64,000 nt of DNA from the NCBI GenBank assembly GCA_018780035.1, contig JADMKE010000016.1:186001-250000 (forward strand), written 5' to 3'. A program made the translations under genes and the position numbers. Every line of letters begins with the position of its first letter. Within the stretch, counting starts at the first letter, position 1. Below the pieces are notes generated by a model. The model was given only the letters and a program-made list of their open reading frames with translations. It did no database searches and was not told the DNA's origin. This document shows positions 34,329-42,665 of the stretch, piece by piece. Source of the DNA: Candidatus Sericytochromatia bacterium (GTDB lineage: Bacteria > Cyanobacteriota > Sericytochromatia > UBA7694).

Positions 34329-35141
34329 ATGTTTGCAATAGAATGCCATGAAGTCTCTAAGTCTTTCAGCGATGGCTTTTGGTGGTCGAAAAACCGCAAA
34401 GTGCTCAAAGCTGTGGACAAGGTGAGCTTTCAGGTTGCCAAAGGTGAAGTGTTTGGGCTTTTGGGCACCAATGGATCCGGCAAATCGACCCTGATTCGTA
34501 TGCTTTCAACCCTGCTTTTACCTGACAGTGGCACGATTCGGATCATGGGGCTCAATATTGCTGAACACCCCATGGCTGTGCGCGAGCAAATCAACCGTGT
34601 CTCTGTGGAAGCGGCTTTTTTTAAGAAGCTCTCAGCTTGGGAGAATCTGTCTTATTCTGCGCGTTTGTACGGGATTCATCCCGGTCGCAACCGAGAGCGA
34701 ATTGCTGAAATTCTCAAGCGCTTGGGGCTGCCTGAAAACAAGCTGGATGAGTCGATTGAGGATATGTCGCGCGGGATGCAGCAAAAAGTGGCGATTGCGC
34801 GGGCATTGATCGCGGTTCCCCCCGTTTTGCTCTTGGATGAACCCACCACGGGTTTGGATCCGGTTTCAAAACGCGAGGTGCGCAGCTTTATCAAAGAGGT
34901 ACGCCAGGATCACGCCACTTCTATTCTCTTGACCACCCACGATATGCAGGAGGCCGAAGATCTCTGTGATCGGATTGCGGTCATGAGTGACGGGCGTTTG
35001 GTGCAGGTTGGAACGCTGGACACTCTGCGCAATCTTGTGCTGAAGCCAGCTGAAGACAAAAATACATTGGGGTTGGAAGAAATATTCTTTCGCCTGACCG
35101 GTAAATCAATTTATGAGGAAGGAATGAGCCATGTTTCATAG
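34329..35141 (+). CDS. ABC-2 type exporter, ATP-binding subunit
   Basis: This 270-residue ATPase powers an efflux or export pump. Walker A is GTNGSGKST (about residues 46-54), the signature MSRGMQQK, Walker B VLLLDEPTTGLD, and the switch histidine lies in LTTHDMQEAEDLCDR. It has the DrrA/NodI-like layout of ABC-2 exporters. The ribosome site AAGGAGG lies about 8 bases before the ATG. The 3' end overlaps the permease gene. Control by the upstream attenuator suggests export of a compound that perturbs translation (inference). Confidence 0.93.
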   Translation: MFAIECHEVSKSFSDGFWWSKNRKVLKAVDKVSFQVAKGEVFGLLGTNGSGKSTLIRMLSTLLLPDSGTIRIMGLNIAEHPMAVREQINRVSVEAAFFKKLSAWENLSYSARLYGIHPGRNRERIAEILKRLGLPENKLDESIEDMSRGMQQKVAIARALIAVPPVLLLDEPTTGLDPVSKREVRSFIKEVRQDHATSILLTTHDMQEAEDLCDRIAVMSDGRLVQVGTLDTLRNLVLKPAEDKNTLGLEEIFFRLTGKSIYEEGMSHVS

Positions 35142-35970
35142 TCGTCGTTTAAAAATCGGGGGAATGCGTGAACTTTATGCGGTGATGGCCTTTGTTGAAC
35201 GGCAATTTAATCTCTGCAAACGCTATTTGGGTTGGGAGATTGTGTTTCTGTTCTATACGGTGATCAATACCCTGACGATTGCCTTTATCGCCGTAGGGAT
35301 GCAAAAACAGGGACATGCGATCAACCCGGATTACGTCTTTTATCTGGTGATTGGGGCGTTGATGTGGGGGTTCTTGGGGATTATCTTCCATGAAATTTCC
35401 AACTCAATTACCTGGGAGCGTTGGGAGGGCACGATAGAGCAGACCTTTATGGCTCCGATTCAGCGTTTGACGCATTTGGGAGGCGTGTGTTCGTTTGCGG
35501 TCCTCTACGGTTTGCTGCGCACGATCATTGTGCTGGTGGCAATTACCTGTTTCTTTGGGATGGGTTTGCCCAAAGCCAATTATGCAGGCGCATTCTTGAT
35601 TCTGGGGGCGGCCAGTCTCTCTTTTGTTGGACTGGGGCTGATGGCGGCGATTTTGCCCTTGCTCTCGCCTGAAAAAGGCTCTCAGGCTACCCATATCATG
35701 GAAGGGGTGCTTTTGCTAGTTTCGGGGATTTATTACCCGGTGACAGCGTTGCCAGAATGGCTGCAGGGGTTTGCTGTGATTTCGCCCGCAACCTACGCCC
35801 TCGATGGGGTGCGTAAGGCGCTGCTGGAAGGGGCGACGGTCTCTGAACTCTTACCCACAGCCGCCATTTTGGTGCTGATGTCGTTGGTCTTTATTCCCCT
35901 CGGGCTGGGTATTTTTCATCTGGCTGAGACCTACGCCAAGCGTGCGGGTTTGCTCAAACGCAACGGCTAA
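35131..35970 (+). CDS. ABC-2 type exporter, permease subunit
   Basis: This is the membrane partner of the preceding ATPase, up to 279 residues, with about six membrane helices and the ABC-2 motif region LLVSGIYYPVTALPEWLQGFAVISPATYALDGVRKALLEG near the fourth and fifth helices (landmarks GIYYPVTALP and SPATYALDG). It starts inside the end of the ATPase gene. The first ATG at 35131 gives an 11-base overlap; ATG at 35164 (MRELYAVMAF) is an alternative. DrrB-like transporters export drugs, lipids or polysaccharides; the cargo is unknown. Confidence 0.9.
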   Translation: MFHSRRLKIGGMRELYAVMAFVERQFNLCKRYLGWEIVFLFYTVINTLTIAFIAVGMQKQGHAINPDYVFYLVIGALMWGFLGIIFHEISNSITWERWEGTIEQTFMAPIQRLTHLGGVCSFAVLYGLLRTIIVLVAITCFFGMGLPKANYAGAFLILGAASLSFVGLGLMAAILPLLSPEKGSQATHIMEGVLLLVSGIYYPVTALPEWLQGFAVISPATYALDGVRKALLEGATVSELLPTAAILVLMSLVFIPLGLGIFHLAETYAKRAGLLKRNG

Positions 35971-36034
35971 TCGGGGTTGATTGAGGGCCCTGAAGTTGCT
36001 GCCGTATTTATGGTGGTTGACTTTGGGGCCTTTT

Positions 36035-36592
36035 TTAGTCGGCGTTGTCCATTGCCAGTAGCCGTTGCTGGGCCTTTAAAATGGCGGCTTCGCGTTCGCG
36101 TTTGTGCTGACGCAATTGAACTCTTTGCTGTTTTTGCACTGAAGAGAGGTAGGTCAATTGGGTGTCAGACTGAGCCGTACTTTCATGCTGGATCGGCCAA
36201 TGGAGTCTGGAAATCAGCGCGCGCAGGCATTCTTCGGCGCGTTGTGGGTGGTTCAGTACTTCTCTGGGGGGGAAGCCTGCCCCCAAATGTTGAGCCAACT
36301 CTAAGAGCAGGGGCAAAACTGAATCAGACCCGATGACGGTTTCAAAGAGGGGGTGTGAAAGCAACCAACAGAGTGGTGGGAGCCATTCTGCTTGGGCGGG
36401 TTGGTTGAGGACCTTGGTGGAATTAAGCTGGTTTTGCACTTCGCGATAGGGGACATGATCACTTAAAAAATCATGTAATAAAGCGGGGATGATTGTTGAC
36501 CATTGGGCATAAGGGATTTGGAGCGGCCTGAAAAAATCTGGCGGACAGGCTTGGAGATGGCTGAGCAGCGGAAATAACCCGATTTCAGACAT
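36035..36592 (-). CDS. Hypothetical protein coupled to the HExxH/VWA gene
   Basis: I do not recognise this 185-residue cytoplasmic protein. It is helical, Leu/Gln/His-rich, and ends in a basic coiled-coil-like stretch (about 148-180, QKQQRVQLRQHKREREAAIL). Its start overlaps the end of the 36585-38294 gene by 8 bases, so the two are made together and probably interact. There are no catalytic motifs. Confidence 0.6.
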   Translation of the reverse strand: MSEIGLFPLLSHLQACPPDFFRPLQIPYAQWSTIIPALLHDFLSDHVPYREVQNQLNSTKVLNQPAQAEWLPPLCWLLSHPLFETVIGSDSVLPLLLELAQHLGAGFPPREVLNHPQRAEECLRALISRLHWPIQHESTAQSDTQLTYLSSVQKQQRVQLRQHKREREAAILKAQQRLLAMDNAD

Positions 36593-38294
36593 GTTTCAAT
36601 GACCTAAAAAGCGCTTGGGTAGCACTGTGGATATCCTTTTCCGTTTGAATCGGATGAATTGACCAGCCTTGGGCTTGAAGCGGAGCGAAAAGTATATGAG
36701 CAGGGGCATCTGCGGGCCATTGTAAAAAAAGACTTCCCCCCCCATGGCTGACTTTGAGGGTCTTTTTGAAGACTTCCAGCCCCTGCTCGGCTTGTAGCGA
36801 GTCGAGCAGACCTTGATCGGAAAGCAGGCAAATATAACTTGCTTCTGGCTTGGACAATGAATTGCGTTCTGGGTAGCGCTCTTTAAACAATTCCAACGGG
36901 AAGCGGGTACTGCCACCGAGATAATGGGTGAGGGCAGTGAGAATGGTGGATTCGTTGCGGCTAAAGGGCTGGGTTTGAATGGGTTCATTTGCACCGCTCC
37001 ACAGCGTCACTCTGACTGACCAGCCCTGATGCAAGGCCGAAAGGGCCAACACAAATCCCGTGAGAACCATCCAAGCCTTTTCTAAAAATGGATTGGGAAG
37101 AGAGCCCGAGGCATCAAGATAGAGATCCAAGCGATTAACGGCACTGGGGACTTGTTCTGGCTCGTGGCTCCAGCGCTGTTTGACGGTGGTTAAACCGGGC
37201 ACCACTCGGGGGCTGTTTAAAAGGCTTTCGACCCAGGCAATCTCTTGGACGGGGGCATCTAATCGCCAGGGTTTGAGCCCTTCGGGGAGCCGGTCTGTGG
37301 GGGGGCCTGACATGGGAATCTTCCAAGGAGCGAGCAGGGGCAAGGCCTTTTCTCGGTAAAAAATCAGGGTACTTGCACGCTTAGAAATGTCGATGCCCAA
37401 TTCTGCCCAGAATTTCTGCCAATGCTGGGGATTTTCATGCAAATTTTGAGCTGTCTGCGCATGCTGGCTGATGGAAACGGGTTTGGGCAATTCCAGGCTC
37501 CAGGGATTTTCTGTCTCTGCGTTTGAGGGGGATGTCTCCTGGTCTTTACCTGCCTTGAACTGTGCGGGTCTGGGCTGTTGACTTGGCCAAGCCGTGCCTT
37601 CTCTCATGTGGAAAGGTCTGCTCTCTTGGTCTAAATAGGTTTTACACAGTTGGGCAAAGCCTGCAAGCCCGCCCAGATCGTTGTTTTGAAAAGCATGTAC
37701 CAAATCGGCCAAATCTGAGGCATCGGCTTCGAGGCAGGGGTCGTTGCTGATAGGGATTAAGCTGCCAGGAGCTAAATACCAGAGGTATTCATAGCCCCTT
37801 AAAACCCACTGCCAGAGGGGGGTCGGTTGAGATGGACAAAGGGCTTTAATCAGGGAAATGAGGTCTGTTTGATGGACCGGATACAGGCGCTGATTGATCA
37901 ATAAATCTTGCCAAAGATTGGCCAAATGTGGCAATTCAGAACTTGCGTTGGGCAGCTGTGATTGTAAGATTTCAAGACTTTTGCGCTGCACCAATAAAGA
38001 GGCCGGGCTGAAGAGCAGATGGCCAGCTTCGTGAGCCAAAATCAAGGGTAAGTTTGTGAGCAGGCCGGCTTCTTTTAAACGCAGGCCGTTGAGTAAAACA
38101 CTGCCAGAGCGCAAGTGAACCCGTGCCAGATCGTGGCTGAGATTGAGATCCAAGAGCTGCTGGGGCTCTGTATGTAGCTGAGGGGCAGGATAGGCTCTGG
38201 GGAAAGCACTCCAGAACTTCAAGGCTGTTTGCCAGCATTGGTTCAGATTTTCGGCTGTTGGAAATTCAGATGGCCGTTTTTTTGATTTCGCCAC
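36585..38294 (-). CDS. Zinc-metallopeptidase-like (HExxH) and von Willebrand A domain protein
   Basis: The 569-residue protein shows HEAGHLLF near residue 88, the H-E-x-x-H zinc site of a predicted metallopeptidase-like domain. The C-terminal half holds a VWA domain whose metal site begins DLYLDASGSL (D-x-S-G-S, about residues 387-396). This pairing is known in bacterial VWA-like metallopeptidases, usually encoded beside MoxR-type AAA+ ATPases; no such ATPase is in this window. The middle (about 230-310) is low-complexity. It is coupled to a small downstream gene and preceded, 5 bases away, by a four-helix membrane protein. Confidence 0.7.
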   Translation of the reverse strand: MAKSKKRPSEFPTAENLNQCWQTALKFWSAFPRAYPAPQLHTEPQQLLDLNLSHDLARVHLRSGSVLLNGLRLKEAGLLTNLPLILAHEAGHLLFSPASLLVQRKSLEILQSQLPNASSELPHLANLWQDLLINQRLYPVHQTDLISLIKALCPSQPTPLWQWVLRGYEYLWYLAPGSLIPISNDPCLEADASDLADLVHAFQNNDLGGLAGFAQLCKTYLDQESRPFHMREGTAWPSQQPRPAQFKAGKDQETSPSNAETENPWSLELPKPVSISQHAQTAQNLHENPQHWQKFWAELGIDISKRASTLIFYREKALPLLAPWKIPMSGPPTDRLPEGLKPWRLDAPVQEIAWVESLLNSPRVVPGLTTVKQRWSHEPEQVPSAVNRLDLYLDASGSLPNPFLEKAWMVLTGFVLALSALHQGWSVRVTLWSGANEPIQTQPFSRNESTILTALTHYLGGSTRFPLELFKERYPERNSLSKPEASYICLLSDQGLLDSLQAEQGLEVFKKTLKVSHGGGSLFLQWPADAPAHILFAPLQAQGWSIHPIQTEKDIHSATQALFRSLKHV

Positions 38295-38298
38295 CCGC

Positions 38299-38700
38299 TT
38301 AACCGCCGAAGACGGCGGCCCCCAATCCCAAGGGTAAAAGAATGCCCATTAACAGGGCTCCGCCAATCAGAATTGTGATCAGGCCCTGAATCAGACTCAC
38401 AACCAAACCACTGACCAAGCTGAGGCCATAGTTCTTTTGTAAGAGATAGAGATAAATCGCAAAGGGAGCCACAACGCTCAATAAATACGGCAAAATGGGA
38501 ATAATGAACCCCAATAAGCCCAAGGCTCCACTGGCCAGCAAAGAGAGCAGCATCGCCAGTGCTGTGACTTTTAAAGCCGTTCCAAATGAGTTATGGGCCA
38601 CTGTGAAAAATTTAAGTGTGAAATAAAGTGCGACACTGCTCAAGAGAAAGCCCAGTCCCATCAGGGGGAAAATCATGAAGGCCCCCAGAAACAATTCCAT
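38299..38700 (-). CDS. Small multi-spanning membrane protein (hypothetical)
   Basis: The 133-residue protein is almost entirely hydrophobic, with about four membrane helices (5-30, 41-65, 68-87, 94-125). It is Gly/Leu-rich and has no recognised family motif. It is first in a three-gene minus-strand run with the HExxH/VWA protein and its partner, suggesting a membrane-linked complex. Confidence 0.6.
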   Translation of the reverse strand: MELFLGAFMIFPLMGLGFLLSSVALYFTLKFFTVAHNSFGTALKVTALAMLLSLLASGALGLLGFIIPILPYLLSVVAPFAIYLYLLQKNYGLSLVSGLVVSLIQGLITILIGGALLMGILLPLGLGAAVFGG

Positions 38701-38887
38701 CTTTTGAAAAGCTCCCTGTTCAGATTTTGAGGTTCAAATTCCTTGTTTTTACCTTAACACACAGCTATCCCAAAGAAGGTCAAAAAAGTCGTTTCAGGTC
38801 GGCTATAATGATAGCGTTTAATCGCTGATTGATCTGGTTATTGTTTTGGGTTTTGTTTGCATCTTGACATCTGAAGGGGTTAAAAAA

Positions 38888-41095
38888 ATGGACGCGGAAC
38901 CAATTGCTGTGACGGATTTGCCAAATGAATCCCTGGAGGCCATTGCCCAAATCCTGGCTGCGCTGTTTTATTACCGACAGGGCATTTCCCTTGAACATCA
39001 TTTTGAGAGCATGAAGCGTTTGCGGGAAGTGGCAATAGAGGTTCGCACCCAGATTCAGGCAAAAGGCCGTTCTTCCGTCCATTTGATGAATTTGTACGAA
39101 GAACATGGGTTGGATGCTGTTGTCTATCTTTCTCAGGTCAAAGCTTGGTTGGCCCTTCAATCGCAGAAACAAACCTATGGTAAAGAGCCGCCGACGCGCT
39201 GCCCAGCCTGTGATATGCCCCTGGCCCAGAGCTGGACCTGTTTGGCCTGTGGCCTGGAGCTGGAAAGCCCTTATCAGCGCATGCAGGTTCGTTCTTCTTC
39301 ACAGCCTGCGGTCCAATTTTTGCCCTTTCATACTGCCCTTTTGGCGGACCCTGAACGCCGCCGCTTGCTTTTTGTCAATTGCCGTGAAGGCCACCGGGTG
39401 GTCTGGGAGATCGATGCTGAACAGTGGTCTGCAACAGTGCCATTGAGTCCACTTTACCTGGAAAATCACCATCTCTTAATGGTTGATCAGCAAGAAAATC
39501 GGGTCTTTGAAGTAAACCTCTGGGGCAAGACGATCTGGGAGTTTAAAACGGATACCTCTGAGCGACACCAGCTTTTGGGCCCCCGCCGGGTGGCTTTACA
39601 TCACCGCGCCCAAGACGCCTATCTGTTGATTGCCGATACTGGCAATCACCGGATTTTGATGATTGATCGCCATCACCGTATTCATTGGCAATATGGCGTC
39701 AAAGGTGAGCCTGGCAAAGACGATGGATTTTTGAACTCACCAACAGATGTTCAGCTCACGTCTGAAGGCTATGTCTTAATTGCCGATCGTGGCAATCACC
39801 GTGTTTTGGAGATCAATCCAGATAACAATCTGATTACCTGGGAATCGCCGCAAGATTTGGGTTTGAGTTTGCCAACCTTCGCTGAAAAATTGCCCAATCA
39901 CAACCTCTTGGTGGTGGATGCTGGCAATTATCGTGTTTTGGAGTTAAACCCGCAAGGGGTGCCTGAAGAAGAGTGTGTTTACTTTAATCAAAGTCTTGAT
40001 CCCCGTTTTCGCATGGATGATCCGTTGCACTATTTCCGCCGTGAAAACCAGAATATTTTGCTCAGCAATGGGCGGCGGATTATGGAGATAGACCTGATTC
40101 ACAAACATGCCCTCTGGGTGAATAATCTGAGTGAATTGCGCTATGAGGGCCATGAAGACAACGGCCATACCCTCGATCCCAACCCTGATTTTGTGGCTTG
40201 GATCAGCAAACAAGATGCGGCTCCCCAAGCCTCAATGGCCCTGAATGATATCTTGGCCCGGACCTCTGTTTTTCAGGGGGCACCGGTTACTTTCTTTGAA
40301 TCCCTGACGCCTTATCTCACCCTTCAGACCTTTTACCCTGAGGACAAAATTGTGACCCAGGGCCAGACCGGGGATGCGATGTTTATTCTCAAAAAAGGCA
40401 AGGTTCAAGTTTTAAAAGAACCAGAGACTTTATTGGCCACGCTTGAAGCGGGAGATATTTTTGGTGAAATGGCTCTGGTACTGAGTGAACCGCGCAGTGC
40501 CACGGTCAAAGCCGTCTCCAATTGTGAAATTTACCGCTTGAGCAAATGGGCCTTTGATACCGCCCTGCAGCCCTTTCCCGAGGTGCAGGCAGGCATTCAG
40601 AAGCTGGCCCAGAGCCGGGCCGCAATTACCCGTTTAAAAACGGGCAAACATCTCTCTTCCCAAGAGGCTTCAGAGGTCTTACAGGCCTTGCTTGATCAAC
40701 AGGTAGAGCGCTTGCAGCAAATCAAAGCTCAGTTCAGTCACCGCTCCCATCCTGTGATCGCCTTTCGTCCCCTCTGGCGCTTGATGTATAACAAAATCGA
40801 GCAACATGTGATTCATGAGGCGCTCTTGGCTGGTTTAAATTGTTTTGAATTGCATGTGCATACCTATAATCGGGAAGTCATGAGCCAATTGCAGGCCAGC
40901 CATGTTGTGGAATTGCTGCAGGCCCAAGGGGATCTACTCAAATTACACCCTTCTCCTGAGGCTATTTTCAAAGATCTTTTGGATGATACCTTGGCTTTGA
41001 CTTTGTTGACCCGGCACAGCCCGGAGCAAATCTTGGATGACCTGGCTGGGATGGATGAATTGGCACCTTCGGAGATCTATTCAATCGTCTTTTAA
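38888..41095 (+). CDS. Multidomain sensor: zinc ribbon, NHL-type beta-propeller and cNMP-binding domain
   Basis: From the ATG at 38888 (GAAGGGG upstream) the protein has 735 residues. It has a helical N-terminus (1-95), a zinc ribbon C105-x2-C108 / C118-x2-C121, and a beta-propeller with NHL-like units IADTGNHRILMID (248-260), IADRGNHRVLEIN (298-310) and VVDAGNYRVLELN (342-354). A cyclic-nucleotide-binding domain (about 462-575) has a canonical phosphate cassette FGEMALVLSEPRSATV including R536. The C-terminus (600-735) is helical and unrecognised. No signal peptide or enzyme domain is present. Probably a cytoplasmic cAMP/cGMP-responsive scaffold. TATAAT at 38804-38809 may be its -10 box. Confidence 0.82.
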   Translation: MDAEPIAVTDLPNESLEAIAQILAALFYYRQGISLEHHFESMKRLREVAIEVRTQIQAKGRSSVHLMNLYEEHGLDAVVYLSQVKAWLALQSQKQTYGKEPPTRCPACDMPLAQSWTCLACGLELESPYQRMQVRSSSQPAVQFLPFHTALLADPERRRLLFVNCREGHRVVWEIDAEQWSATVPLSPLYLENHHLLMVDQQENRVFEVNLWGKTIWEFKTDTSERHQLLGPRRVALHHRAQDAYLLIADTGNHRILMIDRHHRIHWQYGVKGEPGKDDGFLNSPTDVQLTSEGYVLIADRGNHRVLEINPDNNLITWESPQDLGLSLPTFAEKLPNHNLLVVDAGNYRVLELNPQGVPEEECVYFNQSLDPRFRMDDPLHYFRRENQNILLSNGRRIMEIDLIHKHALWVNNLSELRYEGHEDNGHTLDPNPDFVAWISKQDAAPQASMALNDILARTSVFQGAPVTFFESLTPYLTLQTFYPEDKIVTQGQTGDAMFILKKGKVQVLKEPETLLATLEAGDIFGEMALVLSEPRSATVKAVSNCEIYRLSKWAFDTALQPFPEVQAGIQKLAQSRAAITRLKTGKHLSSQEASEVLQALLDQQVERLQQIKAQFSHRSHPVIAFRPLWRLMYNKIEQHVIHEALLAGLNCFELHVHTYNREVMSQLQASHVVELLQAQGDLLKLHPSPEAIFKDLLDDTLALTLLTRHSPEQILDDLAGMDELAPSEIYSIVF

Positions 41096-41210
41096 GGTCT
41101 GTCTGAGAAAGCGCCAACCCCATGCCGCTTGGGGGAGAATCCGGTTACAATAGAGCACTGGCTCGCGCTTTGGCGTGAAACCAATTCGCTTCAATAATTG
41201 AGGAACGCCT

Positions 41211-42665
41211 GTGATTGAAAGAGATTTGGCCCAATTGGCCGTCGATACGGCCCTGCAACGCGGGGCAACCTATGCAGATGCCCGGATTATCCGTTTGCAA
41301 ACTGAGCAATTGGATATTCGCAATGGCAATGTCAACGGAATCAGACAACACCTCGAAGTGGGTATTGGGATTCGTGTTTTGGTAGATGGGGCTTGGGGGT
41401 TTGCTGCCAACCCCGATTTGAAAAAGTCCAAGGTCGAAATTGCGGTCGATCGGGCGATTGCCCTGGCCCGTGATTCGGCCCATCTCTATCACAAACCGGT
41501 GGTTTTGGCCCGCCGTGCGCCGATTGTGACTGTTTGGAAATCCCCCTGTGAAATTGATCCCTTTGGGGTGGCTCTGGAAGAAAAACTCAACTTTTTGTTT
41601 GCGGCCGAAGAAGAGATGCGCCGGGTCAAAGGCATTGCCTTTACCGAAGCAGGCATGGATCTATGGAAAGAATGGCAGCTCTTTGTCAACAGCGACGGCA
41701 GCCAGATTGAACAAGAAATTGTCCAGACGGGTTCTGGCCTTTCTGCTACTGCCGTTTCGGATACTGATGTGCAATCGCGTTCGTTTCCCTCTTCTTTTGG
41801 TGGCCAGTTTAAATCTGCGGGTTATGAGCTGATTCCCATGCTCAATCTCAAAGACAATGCCCAGCGAATTGCCGAAGAGGCTGTGCAATTGCTCAGTGCC
41901 AAAGCCTGCCCTGCAGGTGAAAAAACCCTGATTCTGGGCGGCTCTCAATTGGCTCTGCAGGTGCATGAATCCTGTGGCCACCCTGTCGAATTTGACCGTG
42001 TGCTCGGCCATGAGGCAGATTTTGCGGGTACCAGTTTTCTGACCCCTGAAAAGCGCAACAATTTCCAATATGGTTCTGAAATTGTGAATATGGTCGCTGA
42101 TGCGACGGCTCCCGGTGGGCTGGGAACCTTTGGCTATGATGACGAAGGTACCCCGGCGCAAAAATCCGACATTATCAAAGATGGCAGATTTGTGGGCTAT
42201 TTGATGAGCCGTGAAACGGCAGAAGGCTTTGAAATGGAGTCCAATGGTACGATGCGCGCCCAGGGCTGGAATCACACCCCGATTGTGCGTATGACCAATA
42301 TCAACCTGTTGCCTGGCAATTGGGAACTGGAAGAGATGATTGCTTCAACCGAAGATGGCATTATGATCTCGGATAACCGCAGTTGGTCAATTGATGACAA
42401 GCGCTTGAATTTCCAATTTGGGGGCGAACTGGGTTGGGAGATCAAAGGCGGTAAAATTGTGGGCATGGTCAAAAACCCAACTTATACGGGCATTACCCCC
42501 CAGTTTTGGCGCAGTTGTGATGCCATTGCCAATCAAAATCATTACCAAATCTGGGGCACGCCCAATTGTGGCAAAGGCCAACCGATGCAGGTGGCCCGTG
42601 TGGGGCATGGCGTATCGTTTGCCCGCTTCCAGAACGTGAAAGTAGGTGTGGGCTATGCTGAATAA
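41211..42665 (+). CDS. tldD: TldD-type zinc metalloprotease subunit
   Basis: TldD with TldE/PmbA forms a heterodimeric protease that trims small peptides, such as microcin precursors and other modified peptides. The 484-residue protein carries the zinc motif H252-E-S-C-G-H257 in VHESCGHPVEFDRVLGHEAD. The start is GTG at 41211 with GAGGAA upstream. The stop overlaps the start of pmbA. Both subunits are present and intact, so an active pair is likely. No peptide-precursor gene is adjacent. Confidence 0.93.
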   Translation: MIERDLAQLAVDTALQRGATYADARIIRLQTEQLDIRNGNVNGIRQHLEVGIGIRVLVDGAWGFAANPDLKKSKVEIAVDRAIALARDSAHLYHKPVVLARRAPIVTVWKSPCEIDPFGVALEEKLNFLFAAEEEMRRVKGIAFTEAGMDLWKEWQLFVNSDGSQIEQEIVQTGSGLSATAVSDTDVQSRSFPSSFGGQFKSAGYELIPMLNLKDNAQRIAEEAVQLLSAKACPAGEKTLILGGSQLALQVHESCGHPVEFDRVLGHEADFAGTSFLTPEKRNNFQYGSEIVNMVADATAPGGLGTFGYDDEGTPAQKSDIIKDGRFVGYLMSRETAEGFEMESNGTMRAQGWNHTPIVRMTNINLLPGNWELEEMIASTEDGIMISDNRSWSIDDKRLNFQFGGELGWEIKGGKIVGMVKNPTYTGITPQFWRSCDAIANQNHYQIWGTPNCGKGQPMQVARVGHGVSFARFQNVKVGVGYAE

